Assembly (NCBI GenBank): GCA_029263945.1
Contig: JARIDM010000174.1
Span: forward strand, 1 to 5,178
Origin: Sporosarcina sp.
GTDB lineage: Bacteria > Bacillota > Bacilli > Bacillales_A > Planococcaceae
Length of the DNA stretch: 5,178 nt
Reading direction: 5' to 3'
Part shown: one piece after another, positions 1-5,004 of the stretch
Numbering within the stretch: position 1 is the stretch's first letter
How the letters are laid out: each line of letters begins with the position of its first letter
The notes under the pieces: model-generated
Told to the model about the DNA's origin: nothing
The model's input: only the letters and a program-made list of their open reading frames with translations
Databases searched by the model: none
Position numbers and translations under genes: made by a program

Positions 1-1376
1 ACACCCCATACGCGTTGACGAGAAATACACCAATCCCCACGGTCACGGACCATGTTGTAAAGACGCGTTTCACCCCATGACGGCGTAAACTTCGTTTCTT
101 TAATCGCACCGAGTAACTCATCACGAAAAGCTGCAATTGAAGCAAACCACTGTGCTGTTGCACGGTAAATGACTGGTTTCTTTGTGCGCCAATCATGTGG
201 ATAAGAGTGCGTAACAAAGGATAATTTCTCCAGCGCGCCTACTTTATCAAGTGCTTCTGTAACAGCTTTGTTTGCATCATCATAAAACAGACCTTCGAAA
301 CCAGGTGCTTCGTCTGTCATCATTCCTTTATTATCAACAGGACTTAATGCATCAATGCCATATGCTTTAGAAACGTAGAAGTCATCTTCCCCGTGGCCTG
401 GCGCTGTATGAACGCAACCCGTTCCAGCATCGATCGTTACATGTTCACCGAGCATTACAAGTGAATCGCGTTCATATAAAGGATGCTTCGCGACAACACG
501 GTCAAGCGCTGCACCTTTCATTTCACTTACGATTGAATAGTCTTCCCATTCAAGTTCTTTTGCAACAAATTCAAGCAAATCTTGTGCGATTAAGAACTTA
601 TCTTCTTTTACTTTTACAATCACATAGTTAAAATCTGGATGTACGGAAATCCCAAGGTTAGCCGGAATTGTCCAAGGCGTCGTCGTCCAAATTAAGAACT
701 TCACATCTTCTTCTACAACGCCTAGGCCGTCTTTCACAGGGAATCCAACATAAATAGAGGCTGACTTTTTATCTTGGTACTCAATTTCAGCTTCAGCTAA
801 TGCTGATTCACTAGAAGGTGACCAGTAAACAGGCTTCAATCCTTTATAGATATAGCCTTTTCTTGCCATTTCTCCAAATACTTTAATTTGTCTTGCTTCA
901 TATTCAGGCTTCAATGTAATGTAAGGATTATCCCAATCACCGCGAACACCAATACGTTTAAACTGAGTACGCTGACCATCAATTTGTTTATACGCATACT
1001 CTTCACACATTTTACGGAACTCAGCAATGGTGTAATCTTGACGCTTAACCCCTGTATTGACGAGTGCTTGCTCAATTGGTAAACCGTGTGTGTCCCATCC
1101 TGGAACATACGGTGCATGATACCCTGTCATCGATTTATGTCGAACAATCATATCTTTTAACACTTTATTCAGTGCATGTCCCATATGAAGGTCACCGTTT
1201 GCATAAGGAGGACCATCATGCAGGATGAAAGTTGGACGGTTTTTCGTACGTTCTTGTACTTTTTTATAAATATCCTGTTCCGCCCACTTCGCTTGCATTT
1301 CAGGTTCTCTTTTTGGTAAATTCCCTCTCATTGGAAAATCTGTTTTCGGCATCAGTAACGTATCTTTATAATCCAT
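1..1376 (-). CDS. ileS: Isoleucyl-tRNA synthetase, N-terminal 458 codons (partial at window edge)
   Basis: This enzyme charges tRNA-Ile with isoleucine in the cytoplasm and hydrolyses mischarged Val-tRNA-Ile. I read codons 1-458 without a stop or frameshift. The class I signature is seen as GPPYANGDLHMGH, with HMGH at residues 64-67. The CP1 editing domain shows TTTPWTIPAN (231-240) and GTGCVHTAPGHGEDD (318-332), both typical of the editing site. The readable part ends at RDRGDWCISRQRVWG (444-458), where the catalytic domain resumes, so the KMSKS loop, anticodon-binding domain and zinc-binding tail lie outside. Full-length bacterial enzymes have about 920 residues, so roughly half is present. 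The ATG at 1376 is preceded by AAGGAGG with 7 bases of spacing. The gene follows divIVA, as in B. subtilis, but has its own promoter and a T-box leader. Confidence 0.98.
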   Translation of the reverse strand, partial: MDYKDTLLMPKTDFPMRGNLPKREPEMQAKWAEQDIYKKVQERTKNRPTFILHDGPPYANGDLHMGHALNKVLKDMIVRHKSMTGYHAPYVPGWDTHGLPIEQALVNTGVKRQDYTIAEFRKMCEEYAYKQIDGQRTQFKRIGVRGDWDNPYITLKPEYEARQIKVFGEMARKGYIYKGLKPVYWSPSSESALAEAEIEYQDKKSASIYVGFPVKDGLGVVEEDVKFLIWTTTPWTIPANLGISVHPDFNYVIVKVKEDKFLIAQDLLEFVAKELEWEDYSIVSEMKGAALDRVVAKHPLYERDSLVMLGEHVTIDAGTGCVHTAPGHGEDDFYVSKAYGIDALSPVDNKGMMTDEAPGFEGLFYDDANKAVTEALDKVGALEKLSFVTHSYPHDWRTKKPVIYRATAQWFASIAAFRDELLGAIKETKFTPSWGETRLYNMVRDRGDWCISRQRVWG

Positions 1377-1383
1377 TAATATT

Positions 1384-1390
1384 CCTCCTT
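1384..1390 (-). promoter_or_regulatory. Ribosome binding site of ileS
   Basis: AAGGAGG lies 7 bases upstream of the ileS ATG. It starts 8 bases beyond the T-box terminator U-tract, so it is transcribed only when the leader antiterminates. Confidence 0.9.
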
Positions 1391-1397
1391 TTGAAAT

Positions 1398-1434
1398 AAA
1401 AAAAATCCCCCATCCCTAAAAAAGGGACGAGGAA
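1398..1434 (-). terminator. Leader terminator of the ileS T-box
   Basis: The minus strand can form a 12-pair stem (arms 1434-1423 and 1417-1406, three G-U pairs included) with a 5-base loop, followed by eight U residues (1405-1398). This is a canonical intrinsic terminator. Its 5' arm (CGTCCCT) is complementary to the AGGG of the T-box sequence just upstream, so it can instead form the antiterminator when uncharged tRNA-Ile is bound. Confidence 0.95.
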
Positions 1435-1440
1435 TAAACT

Positions 1441-1454
1441 CGCGATACCACCCT
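1441..1454 (-). promoter_or_regulatory. T-box sequence (tRNA acceptor-end binding bulge)
   Basis: AGGGTGGTATCGCG is a near match to the T-box consensus AGGGTGGNACCGCG. Its UGG-containing bulge pairs with the NCCA end of uncharged tRNA. Confidence 0.93.
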
Positions 1455-1546
1455 AACTTGTCGCTTACCTAGTAAGCCACCGCTTAGACACCATAACGGA
1501 GGGTTAACCGGGATTTTGCTACGTGCACAAAATCCAGCTCCAGAGT

Positions 1547-1549
1547 GAT
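1547..1549 (-). promoter_or_regulatory. Specifier codon AUC of the T-box
   Basis: ATC sits on the 3' side of the Stem I internal loop, after GAAA and before A, opposite an AGTA S-turn. This position identifies tRNA-Ile (GAU anticodon) as the ligand. Confidence 0.85.
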
Positions 1550-1660
1550 TTTCTTTTCCGCATTAATTGACTGGGCTTACACCGTCCCCAATTCGCTTTG
1601 CAAAACGCTGGAAAATACTGTCTCCTTCAACGCTATTCATATTTTTCTTAGATGCACATT

Positions 1661-1689
1661 AGTATAAATGTGAAATGAAAGTCAGTCAA
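1661..1689 (-). promoter_or_regulatory. Sigma-A-type promoter of the ileS leader
   Basis: The -35 TTGACT (1689-1684) and -10 TATACT (1666-1661) are separated by exactly 17 bases, each matching consensus at 5 of 6 positions. The predicted start is near 1654, giving a leader of about 278 bases before the ileS ATG. It lies immediately downstream of divIVA and makes ileS an independent transcription unit. Confidence 0.85.
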
Positions 1690-1692
1690 GTA

Positions 1693-1714
1693 AAGGATAA
1701 CGAAAATTATCCTT
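1693..1714 (-). repeat. Perfect 8-bp inverted repeat over the divIVA stop codon
   Basis: AAGGATAA, a 6-base loop, then TTATCCTT form a perfect hairpin. The TAA in the first arm is the divIVA stop. No U-tract follows in either direction, so I do not call it an intrinsic terminator with confidence. It ends 3 bases before the -35 box of the ileS promoter. It could stabilise the divIVA mRNA 3' end or slow read-through into the ileS leader. Confidence 0.6.
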
Positions 1715-2213
1715 CGTGTGCAATCTCATGTAAATCTTCAGCATTAATTTCATACTCTAATAAATTTTCCCAGTCATCTGTATTCACTAAATCGAGTTGT
1801 GCCTCAATAAGCATTCTAAATCGGTTGCGGAATACTTTTGATTGTTTTTTCAAGTCTTCAATTTCTACAGTAACTTTTTGAGCACGTGACAATGCCTCGT
1901 TAACAATTCGGTCCGCATTTTTTTCTGCTTCTTTAATAATTAACTTCGATTCTTTCATTGAATTTCGACGCACATCTTCAGCAGCTTCTTGAGCTGTAAG
2001 GATAGACTTTTGAAGGGCATCTTCTATCAAATTAAAATGAGTAATTTGTTCTTTCGTTTGTTTTAAATCACCTTGTAAGCTTTTATTTTCTTCGAGTATA
2101 TTCTCGTAATCTTTTAAGATTTGCTCTAGGAATTCATTAACTTCATCTTTATCATAACCCTGCCATTTATTGCTAAACTCCTTATTATGTATATCAAGTG
2201 GTGATAGTGCCAT
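1707..2213 (-). CDS. divIVA: Cell-division / cell-pole scaffold protein DivIVA
   Basis: DivIVA is a coiled-coil protein that binds negatively curved membrane at septa and poles and recruits division-site and polar proteins (in B. subtilis the Min system and RacA). The product is 168 residues, against 164 in B. subtilis. The conserved N-terminal membrane-binding domain is clear: LSPLDIHNKEF at 3-13 and GYDKDEVNEFL at 19-29. It is followed by a long coiled coil (about 30-130) with AQEAAEDVRRNS and EAEKNADRI, and by a conserved tail LIEAQLDL. At the membrane-contact site, where B. subtilis has Phe17-Arg18, this protein has Trp17-Gln18. The aromatic is kept but the arginine is lost; Lys16 is adjacent. 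The start has AGGAGGT with 8 bases of spacing. It stands last in the ylm cluster and probably has its own promoter. Confidence 0.97.
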   Translation of the reverse strand: MALSPLDIHNKEFSNKWQGYDKDEVNEFLEQILKDYENILEENKSLQGDLKQTKEQITHFNLIEDALQKSILTAQEAAEDVRRNSMKESKLIIKEAEKNADRIVNEALSRAQKVTVEIEDLKKQSKVFRNRFRMLIEAQLDLVNTDDWENLLEYEINAEDLHEIAHEG

Positions 2214-2244
2214 TTAATATTACCTCCTCTTACATATTAGGTTC

Positions 2245-2250
2245 ATTATA
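2245..2250 (-). promoter_or_regulatory. Possible -10 element of a divIVA promoter
   Basis: A consensus TATAAT lies in the 126-base gap between ylmH and divIVA, and its predicted start site would give a short leader upstream of the AGGAGGT site. No good -35 is seen: the hexamers at 16-18 bases are TGTTTT, CTGTTT and ACTGTT. A separate divIVA promoter is known in B. subtilis, which makes the call reasonable but not firm. I see nothing else in this gap. Confidence 0.45.
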
Positions 2251-2339
2251 CATATAATTACGTCCAAAAACAGTATTTTTCTATATTTCTCGTCTTTGCA
2301 AATAGAAATTCATATTAAACGCACATTCGTTAAGAAAGC

Positions 2340-3116
2340 TCATTCTAATTTCCCAGTTAATAGACGTACTTTATCTTTCTTTGTTCGACCTTCTATTGCA
2401 ATCACTTTATAGCGACCGAAACCGCGAATTGACAATATATCTTCTTCGTAAAGTTCCAATGCAGGCTCATTTTGCGACGTCCAATTCACTTGAACTTTGT
2501 CACCGCGTATAAGCGCGACCGCCTTTTGCCTAGCGAGACCTAGTAGTGCTGCGAGGACTGCATCCAAACGCATTGAACTTACAATATATAACTCTTCTGA
2601 CCAAGTTTCTGTCAATGAAATCAACGCTTCTTTTGCCGTAACTTCCGTGATCGACACTTTCGATTTTCCAATTGAAGTTAAGTTCGCAAATAGATAATCC
2701 TTTAATTCACTGACCACAGCAAACTGCACACGCTCTTCGTCTATTTTAATATCCCCAAACTTTGGACGTCCAAGTCCAAGTGACATAAGTGAGCCTAGCA
2801 CATCCTTATGTTTGAGGGTGACAAATTTAGAGGCATAATTCAAGGTGAAGACTGTTACTGCATAATCATTTTGCGCTGGCACATAATAATCCGGATAAAG
2901 AAGGACACGCATACGTTCAGCATTGTCATATGCACCGTAGGCATCAACGCGTATATCTGATCCACCTGTTAACGATTGGACAATAAAGCGTTCACGCGGA
3001 TTTAAAAAATCCGTCAATTTAGGCGCATAGGAATTCTCAACTTCTCTTATCCAGCCAAGTACCAATTCTATAAAGGGCTGCTCATCTTTTCTAAAATGTT
3101 GCGTAATAGCATCCAT
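2340..3116 (-). CDS. ylmH: S4-domain RNA-binding protein YlmH
   Basis: YlmH is a cytosolic RNA-binding protein. Work in B. subtilis links it to ribosome-associated quality control on the large subunit, overlapping with RqcP. The length of 258 residues is normal for the family (257 in B. subtilis). The N-terminal two thirds contain the family blocks NPRERFIVQSL (39-49), RVLLYPDYY (70-78) and LGLGRPKFGDI (113-123). The S4 domain is at about 181-243, beginning SMRLDAVLAALLGLARQKA, with GDKVQVNW and the RGFGRY motif (231-236). ATG at 3116 is preceded by AAGGAG with 11 bases of spacing. It is 53 bases from ylmG with a terminator-like hairpin between, so its expression probably depends on read-through. 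Confidence 0.95.
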   Translation of the reverse strand: MDAITQHFRKDEQPFIELVLGWIREVENSYAPKLTDFLNPRERFIVQSLTGGSDIRVDAYGAYDNAERMRVLLYPDYYVPAQNDYAVTVFTLNYASKFVTLKHKDVLGSLMSLGLGRPKFGDIKIDEERVQFAVVSELKDYLFANLTSIGKSKVSITEVTAKEALISLTETWSEELYIVSSMRLDAVLAALLGLARQKAVALIRGDKVQVNWTSQNEPALELYEEDILSIRGFGRYKVIAIEGRTKKDKVRLLTGKLE

Positions 3117-3134
3117 GACTACTTTTTCTCCTTA

Positions 3135-3160
3135 AATAAAAATCCCCACAGCAGTGAGGA
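3135..3160 (-). terminator. Terminator-like hairpin between ylmG and ylmH
   Basis: On the transcribed strand TCCTCAC, loop TGCT, GTGGGGA form a 7-pair stem with one G-U pair, followed by TTTTTATT (3142-3135). It begins 9 bases after the ylmG stop and its U-tract ends one base before the ylmH AAGGAG. It has the form of an intrinsic terminator inside the operon, probably leaky, since no good promoter is visible between it and ylmH. Confidence 0.7.
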
Positions 3161-3169
3161 CTTAACATT

Positions 3170-3457
3170 TTATAATAAAAACTTAATTAGCATTGTGATC
3201 AAAGTGTATATACCATCAGAAATAAAACGAAGTGCAAAAATCGCAATAATCGGTGAAAAATCGATCATGCCTAATGGGGGGATGAAACTTCTAAAAAACG
3301 ATAAATACGGTTCTACAATTTTGCCTATAAAACGGCCAAATCCTGTTTCGCGTAGTGAAGGAATCCAGGACATTAAAATGTAAATAACAAGTAAAATGCT
3401 ATAAATAGAGATTGCGTACATGATGACATCACGCAAATTGAAAAGTAATTGGATCAT
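3170..3457 (-). CDS. ylmG: YggT-family small integral membrane protein YlmG
   Basis: The product is 95 residues and belongs to the YggT (YlmG) family, whose biochemical role is not settled. Homologues cluster with sepF across Gram-positives, cyanobacteria and chloroplasts, where they affect nucleoid or division organisation. Two hydrophobic segments are visible at about 11-31 and 66-93, separated by a loop holding the family motif EPYLSFFRSFIPP (49-61). SWIPS (30-34) at the end of the first membrane span and the MIDFSPI block (64-70) entering the second are also typical. The ATG at 3457 has GAGGTG 11 bases upstream. It lies 54 bases after sepF. Membrane-embedded and co-transcribed with sepF, it is likely to act at the division site. 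Confidence 0.93.
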   Translation of the reverse strand: MIQLLFNLRDVIMYAISIYSILLVIYILMSWIPSLRETGFGRFIGKIVEPYLSFFRSFIPPLGMIDFSPIIAIFALRFISDGIYTLITMLIKFLL

Positions 3458-3490
3458 TAGAAAATCTACACCTCATTCAGATTCTGTTTA

Positions 3491-3509
3491 AAAGAGAAAA
3501 TCACTCTTT
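3491..3509 (-). repeat. Small hairpin just after sepF
   Basis: AAAGAG, 7-base loop, CTCTTT is a perfect 6-pair inverted repeat beginning 2 bases after the sepF stop. It has no U-tract. It could stabilise the sepF mRNA end or be chance. Confidence 0.35.
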
Positions 3510-3511
3510 CA

Positions 3512-3976
3512 TTATTGGTCAAAATAATCGGATATCGCACCATCAACTTCCACATTGTCCGGTACACAGAGGAAAATATCTGTCCCGATTCGCTGAATGT
3601 CTCCACCAAGTGCATAAACCGTTCCGCTTAGGAAATCGATAATTCGGATGCCTTGGTCGCGTTCAATCCTTTGTAAATTTACAACAACGGCTCTTTTATT
3701 TTTAAGTTGTTCAGATATATCTTGCGCCTCAGCATAAACACGTGGTTCAACAAGCACAACCTTGGAAGATTTTTGAGCACTTTGTAAACTAACGACACGA
3801 GCGGATGAATTTTCTTCCCTGACAGCTTGTGGCTTATGTGATTTTGTACGACGTGGGCGCGACTGTTCTTGTACAACTGGCTGCTCCACGCGAGGTTGTT
3901 CTCGTTTTTGGGTCTCCATTGCTTGTTCTTCTTCGTCGAGATAAAACCAGTTTTGGAATTTGTTTTTAATACTCAT
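3512..3976 (-). CDS. sepF: Cell-division protein SepF, membrane anchor for FtsZ
   Basis: SepF polymerises into arcs or rings that bundle FtsZ and tie it to the membrane. Length is 154 residues (about 150 in B. subtilis). The N-terminal amphipathic membrane helix is seen in MSIKNKFQNWFYLDE (1-15). A variable linker rich in Gln, Arg and Pro spans about 16-60, and the DUF552 core spans about 61-147. Core blocks include VVSLQSAQKSSKVVL, EPRVYAEAQ (77-85), RAVVVNLQRI (95-104), FLSGTVYALGGDIQRIG (115-131) and DIFLCVPDNVEV. The ATG overlaps the ylmE stop by 4 bases (ATGA) and has GAGG 7 bases upstream inside ylmE, which suggests translational coupling. Disruption of ylmE upstream might therefore affect SepF output. 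Confidence 0.97.
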   Translation of the reverse strand: MSIKNKFQNWFYLDEEEQAMETQKREQPRVEQPVVQEQSRPRRTKSHKPQAVREENSSARVVSLQSAQKSSKVVLVEPRVYAEAQDISEQLKNKRAVVVNLQRIERDQGIRIIDFLSGTVYALGGDIQRIGTDIFLCVPDNVEVDGAISDYFDQ

Positions 3977-4684
3977 TCGTTTTCCTCGCTTTCTTCGCCA
4001 ACAAGTGCTGTCCCGATACGCAAGTAAGTCGCACCTTCTTCAATGGCGATTCTGTAATCATTGGACATACCCATCGATAACTCTGTACACGGCGCATGTG
4101 CATAATCTAATGCTTTAATTTGATCACGTAAGTCACGCGTCGTTTTAAATACTGAACGAACGATTTGCTCGTCCTCTATATTCGGGGCCATTGTCATCAG
4201 GCCAACTACGCGAATTTTATCATAAACAGCAAGTTCGTTAATAAATTCTATTAAATCTTCTGGGGTTACACCTGATTTAGAAGCTTCACCAGAGACATTT
4301 ACCTGAACAAAACAATTCACGATTTCTGTTGCGCGTTTTTGTATTTCTTTTGCAATGCTCACTCTACTTAGCGAGTGAATATAGCCAATTTCATTGATCA
4401 CATCGCGAACTTTTCTACTTTGGAGATTTCCTATATAATGCCAAGTTACATTTCCAGAAATTGCTTGGCGTTTTTCACTCAATCCTTCTGGCCGGTTTTC
4501 CCCGAGATGGTTAATACCTGCTTCAATGACATGTTGGGCGCGAGCAGAAGAAACGCTTTTTGTAACAGCGACGACATGAATGTCAGAACGATTTCGACCA
4601 ACCTGGTCACAAGTTGCTTGAATTGTCTCTTCTATTATTTGTATACGATGTTATAATTTGCTCATTCTCATCACTACTTTTCAT
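3973..4684 (-). pseudogene. ylmE: PLP homeostasis protein YlmE (YggS family), frame broken near the N-terminus
   Basis: YggS/YlmE proteins are single-domain PLP-binding proteins (alanine-racemase-like barrel fold) that keep PLP and amino-acid pools balanced. From HRIQIIEETIQATCDQVGR onward the frame is typical: VVAVTK with the PLP lysine (codon 4560-4558), HLGENRPEGL, WHYIGNLQSRK, VNVSGEASKSG, GLMTMAP, LSMGMSNDYRIAIEEGA and RIGTALVG. The ATG at 4684 with AGAGGG 8 bases upstream opens a different frame, which stops after 25 codons (TGA 4609-4607). The core frame has a TAA at 4653-4651. The two frames differ by one base. Leaving out 19 bases joins MKSSDENEQII to EETIQATC and yields exactly 230 residues with the lysine at position 36. 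As written, only a TTG-started fragment from 4482 (169 residues, no PLP lysine) remains open. Confidence 0.88.
4637..4660. repeat. 19-bp insertion/duplication flanked by CAAAT direct repeats in ylmE
   Basis: On the minus strand CAAATTATA (4660-4652) recurs as CAAATAATA (4641-4633), 19 bases apart and identical in 8 of 9 positions, with a perfect 5-base core CAAAT. The extra unit is 19 bases, which is 6 codons plus 1 and so exactly the frame defect of ylmE. The arrangement fits either an imperfect tandem duplication or a 14-base insertion (TATAACATCGTATA) with a 5-base target duplication. Confidence 0.8.
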
Positions 4685-4691
4685 ATATCTT

Positions 4692-4698
4692 TCCCTCT
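4692..4698 (-). promoter_or_regulatory. Ribosome binding site fixing the ylmE start at 4684
   Basis: AGAGGGA with 8 bases to ATG 4684. The in-frame ATGs of the core frame (4671 and 4665) lack a comparable site at proper spacing. This supports 4684 as the original start and the 19-base segment as the lesion. Confidence 0.75.
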
Positions 4699-4727
4699 AT
4701 TGTAGCAAGCAACCCGATACATATCAA
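4699..4727 (-). promoter_or_regulatory. Sigma-A-type promoter upstream of ylmE-sepF
   Basis: The -35 TTGATA (4727-4722) and -10 TACAAT (4704-4699) are separated by 17 bases, each with 5 of 6 consensus positions. The -35 begins 8 bases after the ylmC stop. The predicted start is near 4692, at or just past the AGAGGG ribosome binding site and only about 8 bases from the ylmE ATG. Its main job may be to drive sepF and the genes beyond. Confidence 0.75.
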
Positions 4728-4734
4728 CAGAAAG

Positions 4735-4980
4735 TCATTCTTCACGTTCTTTTTTACGAACAAGTACGATATCTTTTCCGATAATCGAAATATCTGCTAG
4801 ACGTACTTTTTTCAAATCACTCTTCTTCGAATCAAAAAAGAGTGCCCGGTCACCACCGCTAATATGGAGCGATTCCACTTTCCCACTGTCAATATCAATC
4901 GTTGCATCTTGAACATACCCGAGAAAAGAACCTTTCGATGCATCAATCACTTCTTTTCTTTGAATTTCTGAAAACCTCAC
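4735..4980 (-). CDS. ylmC: PRC-barrel domain protein YlmC (YlmC/YmxH family)
   Basis: This is a small cytosolic PRC-barrel protein of 81 residues from the sporulating-Bacillota YlmC/YmxH family, whose function is unknown. Related PRC-barrel domains occur in RimM and in photosynthetic reaction centres. The pattern is typical: SEIQRKEVIDASKGSFLGYV, DATIDIDSGKVESLHI, a middle hydrophobic strand ALFF, then DISIIGKDIVLVR and a charged tail KKEREE. I chose GTG at 4980 because AAAGGAG lies 7-8 bases upstream and because family members begin with a short segment before the SEF/SEIQ block. An ATG at 5004 in the same frame would read through that ribosome binding site and has no clear site of its own. 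In B. subtilis ylmC is followed by ylmD; here the next gene is ylmE. Confidence 0.88.
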   Translation of the reverse strand: MRFSEIQRKEVIDASKGSFLGYVQDATIDIDSGKVESLHISGGDRALFFDSKKSDLKKVRLADISIIGKDIVLVRKKEREE

Positions 4981-5004
4981 ACAATCACTCCTTTTTACCA
5001 CCAT

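Larger units (their letters stand above)
1398..1654 (-). ncRNA. T-box leader (riboswitch), isoleucine-specific, controlling ileS
   Basis: This is a cis-acting leader RNA that senses uncharged tRNA-Ile and prevents premature termination before ileS. Seen directly: the T-box AGGGTGGTATCGCG (1454-1441), which binds the tRNA acceptor end; the following terminator; and a Stem I whose specifier loop is closed by TTTTCC pairing with GGAAAA. The loop carries AGTA on the 5' side (S-turn) and GAAAATCAC on the 3' side. The specifier is AUC (1549-1547), an isoleucine codon followed by A, as is usual. The distal stem has GGGGACGGTGTAAGCCC, containing a GNUG-type loop motif. The 5' end is inferred from the promoter. 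T-box control of ileS is well established in Bacillota, and the specifier agrees with the gene downstream. Confidence 0.95.

Noticed and set aside
888..1117. Short open frames overlapping ileS on both strands.
   Set aside because: They lie inside the intact ileS frame, have unremarkable low-complexity products and no supporting ribosome binding sites.
3172..3201. A promoter inside the end of ylmG for ylmH (TTGATC with TATTAT or TATAAA).
   Set aside because: Spacing is about 19 bases or more and the predicted start would lie directly before the terminator-like hairpin, so it would not explain ylmH expression.
3096..3383. A 95-residue plus-strand open frame opposite ylmG.
   Set aside because: It mirrors the conserved ylmG frame and resembles no family I know.
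4375..4656. A 93-residue plus-strand open frame opposite ylmE.
   Set aside because: It is a shadow of the YggS coding frame, with no ribosome binding site or recognisable domain.
4648..4674. A simple nonsense mutation in ylmE, with the start at ATG 4671 or 4665 and the TAA at 4651 as the lesion.
   Set aside because: It would give a plausible length, but these ATGs lack a well-placed ribosome binding site, and the 19-base repeat explains frame, start and residue numbering together. It remains the second-best explanation.
4607..4684. The 25-residue product from ATG 4684 as a separate small gene, or as a remnant of YlmD because SYTNNRRD resembles its SYRRD tail motif.
   Set aside because: The same bases encode a clear YggS N-terminus in the neighbouring frame, and MKSSDENEQII joins it after removal of 19 bases. 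The likeness to YlmD is short and probably chance.
4981..5004. ATG 5004 as the ylmC start, giving 89 residues.
   Set aside because: The extra eight residues are encoded by the ribosome binding site of the GTG at 4980 and do not match the family N-terminus.
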